Source: Desulfobulbaceae bacterium (GTDB lineage: Bacteria; Desulfobacterota; Desulfobulbia; Desulfobulbales; Desulfocapsaceae). From it: a DNA stretch of 33,316 nucleotides. Shown one piece after another: positions 6,663 through 14,574 of the stretch. Location of the stretch: positions 1 to 33,316 of the forward strand of contig JAIRRG010000193.1 in assembly GCA_031256095.1 (NCBI GenBank). The letters are read 5' to 3'. The notes beneath the pieces were generated by a model. That model was not told the origin of the DNA. It was given only the letters and a program-made list of their open reading frames with translations, and made no database searches. The position numbers were made by a program, and so were the translations under genes. Numbering within the stretch: the stretch's first letter is position 1; each line of letters starts with the position of its first letter.

Positions 6663-8669
6663 TTACCTCCTCATGGCCGCCAGGCGTTCGCCGGCGCTGA
6701 CCGGACGCCGCGCTGGATAAACCAGCGGGCCAGCCGCTTTTGCCGCCTCCGTCTCTTTTTTCGGCGGACGTTTGTGACGCAGACCCAGTTCCCAGGCCGC
6801 GACCAGACACATAACCTCACAGTCCCAAAAATGGTTCGGCTTTTGTTTCGGGTTTTCCCAAACCAAGCTTTCAGGATTGAAGACCTCGGCGCACATTTCG
6901 CGGGCGTAATCAAACAACAGCCCTTCATGTTCGATGCCGCCTTGGCGCTGTACCACATCGGCGTGCAGGTGGAAGGCGCCGGGATCACCGGCGGCAATGG
7001 TCAGTTTTTCCGCCAAATCACTCTTGAAAAAAGTTGTGTCGACGCGGCGCAGCAACAGCCCGCCGGGAATTTTAATCTTTGCACCCTTGGCGTCCGGGAA
7101 AAACTCAAGCGGCGAATAGGCAATGGGCGTGGCCTGACTCTGCTTACCTTGATAGGCCATGACACGGGGACGGCCAGCGGCCCAGGCGTAGACTTGTTTG
7201 GTGCGGCCTGGCGCGCCCATGGCGTCGATCACCGCCGCCTTGACCCGGTAGCTATTGCCCTGGGCGTCGCAGTAGACGCTCTTCCACAGCAGCTCATCGA
7301 GCGCCACAAAGGTCTGAGCCGTGCCGCATTGGATCAACCAGCTTTCCTCGGTCTCGCCAAAGCCATAGGCGCGAATGACGTAGCGGAAATACGCCGCCTG
7401 GGTGTCAATGCCGGCGACCAGGGCGGCGACGCGCGGCATTTCATTGACCCGGCCGGGGACGATGCCGCGCGGGCGGTCATCACACAGGGCCAGGATGGCA
7501 TTTTCCTGGCGCTCGGCATGCCGTTCCTGCCAAGGTTCGGCCTTGTACTGGTTCATGAAGTTCTTCAGATCGGCCAAGCGTCCCGATTTTTTCCAGCGCA
7601 AAAAGGCGTGGGCCACTTCCGACAAACTTACGAAGTAAGAAATCCAGGCCGGGATATGAAAGCCCAGTTTTTGCGGCTGATACTGAGCGATGTGTGCGTA
7701 AATCTCCAGCCCTGATCCTCGCTCGACCCACTGACCGCGGCGCACGGCCTGATTGCGGGCGGCGTCATCCCAAACGGCTGCGCAGTGGGCGCAGTGGTAA
7801 GCGGCGAGCTTCCCCTGTAAAACCGCCTCCGGGTCGTCCACTTCCGGCCAGCGGATGTTGTCGAAAATCATGATCTGCTGGGCGCCGCAGACCGGGCAGC
7901 GCGCCTGCCAATCGAACCGGGCGATGGCTTCCTCGGTGAAGGCCGTCCAGATCGGACCGCTCTCCATGGTCGGCGTCGAAATTTTCAGAATCAGGCGGCG
8001 CGACCGCCAGGAAATGGTGCGTTTTTCAGCGAGAGCGCAAGGGTCGGCCTCGCGGCGGGATTCTGGATACTTGTCGATCTCATCGAGGATCAAGAGGCGG
8101 ATCGGCCTGGAACCGAGGCGAGCGACGGAGCCGGCCCAACCGAGGAATATTGGCATGTGCCGCAGGTTGACGCGGATGGTCGATTCGTCGCCGACGGCGC
8201 CGGTCAGGTGGCGGCGCAGGCGCGGCGAATCCTCAAACATCGGCAAGATGCGGTCGCGCATCATATCCTTGGCCGTGTCCTTGTCGGCGTAGACAACCAT
8301 GGCCGGACCGGGGACGTGATCGGCGGCATGACCTAAGAGGTTGATGGCCGCCTCGGTCAGGCCGGTTTGCGGCGACTTGCAAACGATGCCGACCTCAACG
8401 CCGGGCAGACGCATGGCGTTCATCAGATCGGCCAGATACGGCGCGAAGATGTTTTTCCAACGGCCAGGCAGACTCGATTGCCGGACGACGCGGCATTTTT
8501 CCGCCCAATCGCTGGGCCGCTCCGGACGGCGGCGATGCAGCACCGCCCGCTCGGCTTCGCTGAAGGAAAAAGTCACTGGCTGGCGGCTGGCGCCACGCAG
8601 ATAACGTGGCAGCCAGGCCGGAACCGGCTGGGTGATGGCGCGGCGGTCGGCAAGATGGTTGTCAGGCAT
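6663..8669 (-). CDS. Terminase large subunit, lambda GpA family
   Basis: From the ATG at 8669 this is a 668-residue packaging ATPase/nuclease. The N-terminal ATPase has a family-type Walker A variant KSPQTGLT at 98-105 and the Walker B LLILDEID at 192-199. A central Cys pair set (CPVCG, then CAHC) suggests a small zinc-binding element, as in other GpA proteins. The C-terminal nuclease region begins near VAGIDTQAAYFRYVI. It cuts concatemeric DNA and pumps it through the portal. The frame is open 56 codons further upstream but that part overlaps the methylase gene, so I use the internal start, which overlaps the methylase stop by 8 bp. Confidence 0.93.
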   Translation of the reverse strand: MPDNHLADRRAITQPVPAWLPRYLRGASRQPVTFSFSEAERAVLHRRRPERPSDWAEKCRVVRQSSLPGRWKNIFAPYLADLMNAMRLPGVEVGIVCKSPQTGLTEAAINLLGHAADHVPGPAMVVYADKDTAKDMMRDRILPMFEDSPRLRRHLTGAVGDESTIRVNLRHMPIFLGWAGSVARLGSRPIRLLILDEIDKYPESRREADPCALAEKRTISWRSRRLILKISTPTMESGPIWTAFTEEAIARFDWQARCPVCGAQQIMIFDNIRWPEVDDPEAVLQGKLAAYHCAHCAAVWDDAARNQAVRRGQWVERGSGLEIYAHIAQYQPQKLGFHIPAWISYFVSLSEVAHAFLRWKKSGRLADLKNFMNQYKAEPWQERHAERQENAILALCDDRPRGIVPGRVNEMPRVAALVAGIDTQAAYFRYVIRAYGFGETEESWLIQCGTAQTFVALDELLWKSVYCDAQGNSYRVKAAVIDAMGAPGRTKQVYAWAAGRPRVMAYQGKQSQATPIAYSPLEFFPDAKGAKIKIPGGLLLRRVDTTFFKSDLAEKLTIAAGDPGAFHLHADVVQRQGGIEHEGLLFDYAREMCAEVFNPESLVWENPKQKPNHFWDCEVMCLVAAWELGLRHKRPPKKETEAAKAAGPLVYPARRPVSAGERLAAMRR

Positions 8670-9528
8670 CACAAGGCGCCTCAGTCGAAGTGGCGCGGAA
8701 CAACTCCAGCAGTGATAATTGTTTATTCCTACTACAAGCCGCTGTCCGCGGCGACAACCACAGGCATTCCTGGCTGTATCCGCTATCGGTCCTGGTTTGT
8801 TTTTCCATCCGTGTCCAGCCGTTGAATAGGCGATCATACAAATTGCAGCGATAACCAGAGATCACTACATAGCCGGAGCAAGCGCGCAGGCATGCCGCCA
8901 ATGCCTCATGATCCGCGTCGGTAATTTCGTGGCGGTACGCTCCATAGCTGGTACGAGTGCTGGCCGGGTATGGCGGATCTATGTAGAAAAGGGTGTCGGG
9001 CGTATCGAGCAATGGGATAATGTCGAACGCGGACCGGTTCTCTATTGTCACGCCGCGCAGGCGCTCGATAACAGCCAAGAGGCTTTCCGGGTAATTCATC
9101 CAATCGTGCGCTGGCGAGGTGTAGCAGCGGAAAGAACGGGAACGGAAACCGGTTTTGTATCCGGTAGCCGCGCCAGATGAAAAACCCATGAATGAAGTAA
9201 TGCACAAACGGCGTGCCCGTTCCACCGGATCGAGTGATTTTTCCTGGGCCAGATTGAACTCGTCCCGCGCAAATGGCGTCACACTGAGCAGCCGAATCAA
9301 TTCTTTTGCCTGGGTATCATCTTGCAGCACCCGGAACAGGTTGATGATTTCTCCGTCCAGATCATTCAGATATTCGGCGTAAGCGCGTGGCTTGCTGAGC
9401 AACACCGATGCCGCACCGCAAAACGGCTCACAGTAGATACGATGCGGCGGGAAAAAACTCTGTATCCAGGGCGAGAGACGCCACTTGCCGCCGTGGTAAC
9501 GCACCATCGGACGGGTTGGAGTGGTCAT
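8662..9528 (-). CDS. DNA adenine N6-methyltransferase, Dam/D12 class
   Basis: This 288-residue alpha-class N6-adenine methylase opens with the D12 signature MVRYHGGKWRLSPWI. It carries the SAM-binding motif YCEPFCGAASV at 32-42 and the catalytic DPPY at 184-187 (FYIDPPYPAST). Near-Dam proteins of this type in phages methylate short sites such as GATC and protect phage DNA or time packaging; the recognition site cannot be read from sequence. It is encoded directly upstream of the terminase, overlapping it, and no restriction endonuclease lies nearby, so it is a solitary methylase. GGAGG lies 10 bp before the ATG. Confidence 0.92.
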   Translation of the reverse strand: MTTPTRPMVRYHGGKWRLSPWIQSFFPPHRIYCEPFCGAASVLLSKPRAYAEYLNDLDGEIINLFRVLQDDTQAKELIRLLSVTPFARDEFNLAQEKSLDPVERARRLCITSFMGFSSGAATGYKTGFRSRSFRCYTSPAHDWMNYPESLLAVIERLRGVTIENRSAFDIIPLLDTPDTLFYIDPPYPASTRTSYGAYRHEITDADHEALAACLRACSGYVVISGYRCNLYDRLFNGWTRMEKQTRTDSGYSQECLWLSPRTAACSRNKQLSLLELFRATSTEAPCDA

Positions 9529-9546
9529 AATTTGTGAGCCTCCGGT

Positions 9547-9816
9547 CTATTCATCACTTTCAATCGCGTCTGCTGCCAAGCCGATATAACCGGCAGCGTC
9601 AAGCAGGTTGTCTCGCTTGTGCTCATGCGATTCGCGGGAAATCTTGAGCAGGGCCATGCACATCGCCACATCTTTGCCGGTGACGGTCTTATCGAGATAC
9701 ACAGACCACAGTTCAGCGATGCGATTCAGACTGTCTGCTGGATCACCATAATCAGCCTGCCGCTCGCCGTTGATCAAAGCGTGAGCCTTCAGCAAGATGC
9801 TTCCATTATTCGTCAT
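9547..9816 (-). CDS. Phage protein, DUF6378-like
   Basis: This 89-residue acidic helical protein has the pattern ERQADYGDPADSLNRIAELW, then KDVAMCMALLKISRESHEHKRDNLLDAAGYIGLA, which is characteristic of the DUF6378 phage family. The YGDP and KRDNLLDAAGY segments resemble elements of MazG-like nucleotide pyrophosphohydrolases, but the catalytic EExxE set is not evident and no activity should be assigned. Its ATG overlaps the alternative-frame tail of the radical SAM gene. It ends with TAG, so TAG acts as a stop in this element. Confidence 0.8.
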   Translation of the reverse strand: MTNNGSILLKAHALINGERQADYGDPADSLNRIAELWSVYLDKTVTGKDVAMCMALLKISRESHEHKRDNLLDAAGYIGLAADAIESDE

Positions 9817-10492
9817 TTCTTCCCTCTCTCAATAACGTATTCGCGCATCTGCCGAGTAATCGACCGCGCCCTGGCCCATTCGTGTTGCAGAGTTTTCCAT
9901 TCTCTACCAACATCTTCCCGGCGGCGCGTAACGGCTCCAAATCGTCCTCAGTGTCGTAGGCGAAAAAGAGCTGCTTTGGGTGTAGATTTTTCAATTCCCG
10001 CGCAATCCACGGCTTCATGCGCGCTGCCTCTAAGCCGCCGGTAAATTCGATTCGGCCCGGCTGCTTGGCGAGCATGGCAAATACGGATTTGATATGGCTT
10101 TCGGAGCAAGCGAGCAAATTACTATCAAGGACATTGATACCGTTCTTCACAGATAATTCTCGCACGATTTTTCCTTCGCGTTTCGGTACTGCGCAGAACC
10201 AGCAATGATTCGGACAGCCGCGAGAGGTAATCACGTACCCATTTTTCAGATACATGCCGGGCACAAATTCACCGCCGCCGTCGCCGGTTGCCGGGCCGCC
10301 AATCAGCACCGGCGCCACAGGCCGCCACAGCCTGGCCAGGCGGTCAGCGGCGGGCAAGTCCCAGGTAAAAGTCACGCTGACATGAACCTCGTCCGCTTCA
10401 TCCCACAAGAAAGGCCCACGGCCAACAACGGCCAGTTCATCATCCGGCGTGGCTTTGGTGCGGCGGGAAAAGATGCGGATTATCCGTTTCAT
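9806..10492 (-). CDS. Radical SAM protein, C terminus damaged by deletion/frameshift
   Basis: The 228-residue reading from the ATG at 10492 has the radical SAM cluster Cys93-x3-Cys97-x2-Cys100 in SRGCPNHCWFC. Barrel strands include EFTGGLEAARM and LFFAYDTEDDLEPL. After about residue 190 it loses protein character. A different minus-strand frame (about 9920 to 9813, no start codon of its own) reads REDVGREWKTLQHEWARA and ends in an ATGA junction with the next gene, which looks like the true C terminus. The simplest explanation is an out-of-frame deletion that removed the end of the barrel. Substrate unknown. The start overlaps the preceding gene by 4 bp, and the ORF extending further upstream is overlap only. 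Confidence 0.75.
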   Translation of the reverse strand: MKRIIRIFSRRTKATPDDELAVVGRGPFLWDEADEVHVSVTFTWDLPAADRLARLWRPVAPVLIGGPATGDGGGEFVPGMYLKNGYVITSRGCPNHCWFCAVPKREGKIVRELSVKNGINVLDSNLLACSESHIKSVFAMLAKQPGRIEFTGGLEAARMKPWIARELKNLHPKQLFFAYDTEDDLEPLRAAGKMLVENGKLCNTNGPGRGRLLGRCANTLLREGRNDE

Positions 10493-10887
10493 GATGTTTC
10501 CCTTCGCGCCATTGCCGCTGCGGCCAGCCAACACGCTTCACATCCTTCCTGCTCTAAGCATGTTTCATTTCGCTGATCATCAGGACATTTGAAGGTGTTG
10601 CCAGCAAGGTGGCTGGCTAGCCATTTCATTTGAGCTTCGGCGGCTTCCAGCGCGGCGAGGAGGCGAGGAAGGTTATATCGGGCGGCGGCGATAAATTCCG
10701 CGTTTCCGTGCGCCTTCTCCGCATCTTCTTCCGTCTCGTGGCTGTACACGCGGACAAAGGCAGTGTCGGTTGTGTCGTCATCTGGCGCCATAACTACAGT
10801 GTAATCAATACCACTGTGCGCCCTCCACGGCCCCGGCGTTGCTGCCGCGCACAGTGCGCGGAGGGCGTCAATATCTTGCTTGGTCAT
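10489..10887 (-). CDS. Ea22-like phage protein with Cys-rich tail
   Basis: The 132-residue product from the ATG at 10887 contains MTKQDIDALRALCAAATPGPW and NAEFIAAARYNLPRLLAALEAAEAQ. These are the two conserved blocks of the Ead/Ea22-type accessory proteins found in many tailed phages. The C-terminal extension carries Cys residues (KCPDDQ, ETC, GCEAC) that could bind a metal. An upstream in-frame extension to 10971 overlaps the previous gene and was rejected; CAAAAGGAGG-type sequence precedes the chosen ATG. Function is unknown; Ea22 proteins are nonessential early genes in lambda. Confidence 0.75.
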   Translation of the reverse strand: MTKQDIDALRALCAAATPGPWRAHSGIDYTVVMAPDDDTTDTAFVRVYSHETEEDAEKAHGNAEFIAAARYNLPRLLAALEAAEAQMKWLASHLAGNTFKCPDDQRNETCLEQEGCEACWLAAAAMARRETS

Positions 10888-10933
10888 TTCACAACCTCCT
10901 TTTCTCGGTTGATGCCGATGTTGATTATTGCTA

Positions 10934-11710
10934 TCATGCTTCCTCCTCTTTATCTGTAGCCTCATCATCAATTCCGGTCAGCGTTACCTCGAATTCCAGG
11001 CGCCGCGCATACTCAGAGCAGGCGGCATCAATCAGGGTCTCCAGCTCGCGAACCAATGTCATGGCCTGCTTGGCCTCGCCGCCGACCTTGACCACGATAT
11101 CCAGGGCCTGAGCCTCAACCATCGACTTGATGCCGGTGTTCAGGGTCACAGCCCTGGCCGCCAATTCCTGATCGACATCGGCGCGCGGCACATATTGGCC
11201 ATCGAGGATGGCATTTTTCTTTTCCTCGCGAACGGCCCGCGCTTCCTTGATGCGGATGTCAGCCTCTTCAGCGCGGCGCAGCCGCTCTTCCGCCGCCGCC
11301 ACACGCCCATCCGGCGTCGTCGATTTCGGCAAACTGGCGGCGTAGCGCTCAACATCGACGCGGCGGAAAGCGCGGTTTTCCTTGCGCAACAGGCCTCGTT
11401 TGATGTCGTCGTAGAGCTTGGTCTTTTGTATTTGCCGCCCGGCTTCTTCCTGCAAATAGCGCAGGACGGCGCCGGTGGTTTTTAAGACCTCCGGGCTTTC
11501 CGTTTCGTTCATGGCTTTCTCCGCCTTTTCCAGCATGGCTGTGACGCGGGAGAGGGCGGCGACATTGGCGCTGGATGGGTCTTCGCGCACGAATCTTTTC
11601 GCTGTTTCCTTGGCCTGCAACAGCACGGGAATATCCGTGCCGCGGCTCTTTTCCAAGAGATGTTCCAACGCCGCCCGCTGTTCCGCATTGTTGTTTTTTT
11701 CTTCGGGCAT
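10934..11710 (-). CDS. Putative terminase small subunit (HTH plus helical region)
   Basis: This 258-residue, highly charged helical protein has a central HTH-like segment, VLRYLQEEAGRQIQKTKLYD then DIKRGLLRKENRAF, resembling Nu1-type DNA-recognition domains. A long helix (RVAAAEERLRRAEEADIRIKEARA) follows, and then a C-terminal block with GQYVPRADVDQELAARAVTL and a Val-Arg-Glu-Leu-Glu-Thr-Leu helix. The wording of a coil, then G-x-Y-V-x-R-x-D-V, then helices is common in small terminase subunits of lambda-like prophages. The gene is unusually far from the large subunit, with four genes between them. Assignment is by pattern only; a transcription regulator is the alternative. Confidence 0.6.
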   Translation of the reverse strand: MPEEKNNNAEQRAALEHLLEKSRGTDIPVLLQAKETAKRFVREDPSSANVAALSRVTAMLEKAEKAMNETESPEVLKTTGAVLRYLQEEAGRQIQKTKLYDDIKRGLLRKENRAFRRVDVERYAASLPKSTTPDGRVAAAEERLRRAEEADIRIKEARAVREEKKNAILDGQYVPRADVDQELAARAVTLNTGIKSMVEAQALDIVVKVGGEAKQAMTLVRELETLIDAACSEYARRLEFEVTLTGIDDEATDKEEEA

Positions 11711-11717
11711 GATGTTT

Positions 11718-11747
11718 CTAAAGCGGCGTTGTCGGTTTGTTTCGCAT
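11718..11747 (-). CDS. Nine-codon leader ORF with strong ribosome site
   Basis: ATG at 11747 reads MRNKPTTPL and stops with TAG at 11720..11718. It is preceded by a perfect AAGGAGG (11759..11753) with a 5-base spacer, the best Shine-Dalgarno in the neighbourhood. The start of the putative small terminase gene lies 8 bp after the stop, and that gene has no good ribosome site of its own. It may be a leader peptide feeding ribosomes by reinitiation, or the remnant of a deleted gene. Confidence 0.4.
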   Translation of the reverse strand: MRNKPTTPL

Positions 11748-11873
11748 AAGCGCCTCCTTGACAGTGATGTGCAAGGTGGGCAGAGTAAGCATTACGTGGT
11801 GGTGTCAGGTTACTCTGATCCCTCCATTAGGTGCGTTCGTGGCCGCGAACCGCGAGCGCCCCGCTTCTTTTCG

Positions 11874-13199
11874 TTACAGTTTCAATTCGTCAAAAAGCAT
11901 TCCATCCGATTCCCGCACGGCTTTGCCGCCGACAAAATCCTGCCAGCGCTCGATTTGCACTTGGACGAAACGCGGGTCAATCTCCAGAGAAAAGCAGCGG
12001 CGGCCCAAACGCTCGCAAGCAATCAGCGTCGAGCCACTGCCGCCGAACGGGTCGAAGACAATGTCGCCGCTCGCCGACGAATTGCTAATGCAATGGGCGA
12101 CCAAATCCACCGGCTTGGTGGTTGGATGCAACTCTGATTTGGTGGGCTTCGGAATATTGATGACCGTGCCGGGCGTTTCTTCGATCTGGAGATTGTCGCC
12201 GGATAGGCGGTACAATTTCCCATCGATCAACAGAGTAAAGCTGCCGTCATCCTGAGCGGCAATACCGGGAAGTCCAGCTTCCAAAATGGTTTTCGGCTGG
12301 CGGTTACCATGCCATTTGTGGGCGGCGCCGGGTTTCCAACCGTAGAGAATCGGCTCGTGCTGCCAGTGGTAATCACTGCGGCCAAATACGGCCTGACCCT
12401 TGTTCCAAATAAGGCAAGAGGCGAAACGGAATCCGGCATCATGAAAGGCGTGGCGGAAGGCCAGACCATTGCCAATCGACTCGGCATGGGCGATATAGAT
12501 GGCGCCGCCGGGCTTGAGGGCGGCGAACATGCCAGCCATGGCAGAGAACAGAAAATCGTCAAACTGAGCGGCGGTCATTTTGTCGCCGGTGATTTTCCCG
12601 GCCTGGCCTTCGTAATCGACATTGTACGGCGGGTCAGTCCAGACCATGTCCGCTTTAATCCAGCCGGACAAAAGACAATTGCGATCACTGAGCCTGGTGG
12701 CATCGCCGCAATACAGGCGATGCGCTCCTAAAAGCCAGATGTCGCCGGGCCGCACCAGCGGCTGGGCCGGTGGGTTAGGGATAGCGTCCGGGTCTTGGCC
12801 GTTTTCTGCTTTGAGCAACTTATCAATCTCGTGCTGATCAAAACCGGTCAGCGTGATGTCAAAATTGGCGGCAAGCAATGCGGCGATTTCCTTGGCCAGC
12901 AATTCCTCATCCCAGGATGCCCAAGTGGCCGAGCGGTTGACCAAAAGACGGAAGGCGCGCACCTGCGCGGGTGTCAGGTCATCGGCCAGTAGCACCGGCA
13001 CTTCGGACATGCCCAGAACGATGGCCGCCTTCAAGCGCAAGTGTCCGTCGATAATCTCACCGCTGCTGCGGACAAGCAGCGGCACACGAAAGCCAAATTC
13101 GCGCAACGCCGCCGCCATGCGGTCAACGGCGCCATCGTTTTTTCGCAGGTTGAAAGCGTATGGAACGAGACGATGGGTTGCCCAGGATTCAATCTTCAT
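11874..13199 (-). CDS. ParB-like domain fused to DNA methyltransferase
   Basis: The 441-residue protein has an N-terminal ParB/Srx-like domain: FGFRVPLLVRSSGEIIDGHL (about 35-54), then RAFRLLVNRSATWASWDE. The C-terminal beta-class amino-methyltransferase carries DPPY at 189-192 (MVWTDPPYNVDY), then HPTTKPVDLVAHCI and the SAM-binding FDPFGGSGST at 382-391. The order DPPY before the FxGxG motif defines the beta class (N6-adenine or N4-cytosine). Such fusions are frequent in phages and plasmids as solitary modification enzymes. Its start overlaps the stop of the SplB-like gene in an ATGA junction. Target sequence unknown. Confidence 0.92.
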   Translation of the reverse strand: MKIESWATHRLVPYAFNLRKNDGAVDRMAAALREFGFRVPLLVRSSGEIIDGHLRLKAAIVLGMSEVPVLLADDLTPAQVRAFRLLVNRSATWASWDEELLAKEIAALLAANFDITLTGFDQHEIDKLLKAENGQDPDAIPNPPAQPLVRPGDIWLLGAHRLYCGDATRLSDRNCLLSGWIKADMVWTDPPYNVDYEGQAGKITGDKMTAAQFDDFLFSAMAGMFAALKPGGAIYIAHAESIGNGLAFRHAFHDAGFRFASCLIWNKGQAVFGRSDYHWQHEPILYGWKPGAAHKWHGNRQPKTILEAGLPGIAAQDDGSFTLLIDGKLYRLSGDNLQIEETPGTVINIPKPTKSELHPTTKPVDLVAHCISNSSASGDIVFDPFGGSGSTLIACERLGRRCFSLEIDPRFVQVQIERWQDFVGGKAVRESDGMLFDELKL

Positions 13200-13915
13200 C
13201 GGGCCTCCAGCAAATCTTTTTTAATCAGATACGGCTTGCCGACCGCGTCGAGTTTGGCGCAAACGGCCTGACGAAATGCGGGCCAATCGATTGTTTGCGC
13301 GAATGGATGATGATTGAGTTTGCCGACTTTATAAAAATCGACGAAAGCCGCCGTGGCATCAATCAAGCGCAGGACGGCGCCCGGATTTATCACCGGCTCG
13401 AAACTCACCCAGGTCGGGATGCCCCAACGTTTAGCGGCCCGGAGCGACTCAATACGGTCGGCTGGCAGGGCCGCCTTAGGCTCCCACCGCTTCGACTCCG
13501 CGTCATCATCGCTGGTCAGGGTGACCGCGAACTCAGCATCCATGTTGGATAAAATATCGAAATCCCGCTGTGCCAGCAGACAGCCCTTAGTCAGGACGGC
13601 AACCTTGATATGGGCCGAGGCTAAAATTTCAAGCGCCGCACGGGTTAAACAGGTTTCTCGTTCTAACGGCTGATAAGGGTCGGAAGTGAAAGACAACAAT
13701 ACCCGGCGCTTATCGCCGCGAAACTTAACGGCATCCGCTTGCAACTGCCGCAACACGTCACGGCGCGGGCAGGGCTGGCCGTGAAAGACCGCCGGCGCGG
13801 TAAGCGTCGCGCCCGGCGCGTAACAGTAGAGACAGCCGTGAGCGCAGCCTTTATAGAGATTGGCCGCCAAGGGCGCATACTCCCTGGCTTTCCCTTTCGG
13901 CTCGTAAATGACCAT
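13196..13915 (-). CDS. SplB-like radical SAM protein (COG1533 type)
   Basis: The 239-residue protein starts at the ATG at 13915, which has AGGAGG 7 bp upstream. An upstream in-frame extension is AT-rich regulatory DNA. The radical SAM cluster is Cys24-x3-Cys28-x2-Cys31 in YKGCAHGCLYCYAP. SFTSDPYQPLERE and VAVLTKGCL are typical of the SPL/COG1533 family. The family includes spore photoproduct lyase and many uncharacterised members, so DNA or RNA repair or modification is plausible but unproven. It sits between a small methyltransferase and a ParB-methyltransferase, overlaps the latter, and has its own promoter (13952-13980). Confidence 0.9.
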   Translation of the reverse strand: MVIYEPKGKAREYAPLAANLYKGCAHGCLYCYAPGATLTAPAVFHGQPCPRRDVLRQLQADAVKFRGDKRRVLLSFTSDPYQPLERETCLTRAALEILASAHIKVAVLTKGCLLAQRDFDILSNMDAEFAVTLTSDDDAESKRWEPKAALPADRIESLRAAKRWGIPTWVSFEPVINPGAVLRLIDATAAFVDFYKVGKLNHHPFAQTIDWPAFRQAVCAKLDAVGKPYLIKKDLLEAR

Positions 13916-13951
13916 GATTTTTCCTCCTGTTTTTCCGTGATTTTTATTTTT

Positions 13952-13980
13952 ATAGTAACTTTTTTCTGTTATGATTTCAA
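13952..13980 (-). promoter_or_regulatory. Sigma70-like promoter for the SplB-like gene
   Basis: On the minus strand TTGAAA (13980..13975) and TACTAT (13957..13952) are separated by exactly 17 bases within a strikingly AT-rich 90-bp stretch, unlike the GC-rich surroundings. The start point would fall near 13945, giving a short leader that includes the AGGAGG site of the SplB-like gene. It is the only clear promoter-like sequence inside the tightly packed early module. Confidence 0.6.
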
Positions 13981-14010
13981 ATAAAAACAACGAAAAATCA
14001 TACAAATAAA

Positions 14011-14574
14011 TCAATCTCGAACCATTCTAACCCCGAAATATCTGGCGTGTCGTGAAGGCGACGATTCGAGGGCTTCCAGGATGGAAAACCCTGACGTAAT
14101 GGCGCGGTTTATGGCATAGGCCACGGCAATCGGCGCGCACGATGAGGTTAGCAAGGTTCGCGGCGCCATCTCCAAAAGTGGCCCCAAGCCGCACCACTTC
14201 GCCACTTCGTCCGAGACGCTGCCGCCGCCCACCCTGATCAGGCCACAGGTCAAGAAGACGGTGATGGCGCCTCGGCCATGCTCAACCACCTGCCGCCAGT
14301 GCCGCCACGGCTCGCCGTAGGTGTCGATATCGATGCAGTCGAAATGCCAGTTGCCGGCGGCCAGGAGGCGGGACGAATCAATTTTGATGCGGCCCTTTTT
14401 CGGCTTCAGATCGACGGGAAAATACAGAGGCGGCGCGAACTCCCGGCGCAGCGTCCGCCACAGCGCGCCCGTCCCTTGACAGCAGTCGAGCACCGAAACC
14501 GGCGGATACTTCTGTAAAAAATATCTCCGCAAGGCCAGCTTCGACCGCAAATTGGAGTTATCCGTTTTTCTCAT
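14011..14574 (-). CDS. Small class I SAM methyltransferase-like protein
   Basis: The 187-residue protein has the Rossmann motif I VSVLDCCQGTGALW (about 27-40), an acidic second strand YFPVDLKPKKG and a third block FDCIDIDTYGEPWRHW. This is the layout of a class I SAM-dependent methyltransferase. There is no DPPY-type catalytic motif, so it is not a standard amino-DNA methylase. Cys-rich wording (DCCQG, FLTCG, SSCAP) is notable. Its start overlaps the ParB-like gene stop, and its end leads into the AT-rich promoter of the SplB-like gene. Substrate unknown. Confidence 0.7.
   Translation of the reverse strand: MRKTDNSNLRSKLALRRYFLQKYPPVSVLDCCQGTGALWRTLRREFAPPLYFPVDLKPKKGRIKIDSSRLLAAGNWHFDCIDIDTYGEPWRHWRQVVEHGRGAITVFLTCGLIRVGGGSVSDEVAKWCGLGPLLEMAPRTLLTSSCAPIAVAYAINRAITSGFSILEALESSPSRHARYFGVRMVRD

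Noticed and set aside
6645..7715. Plus-strand frame opposite the large terminase
   Set aside because: An antisense shadow of a well-supported terminase gene with no independent evidence.
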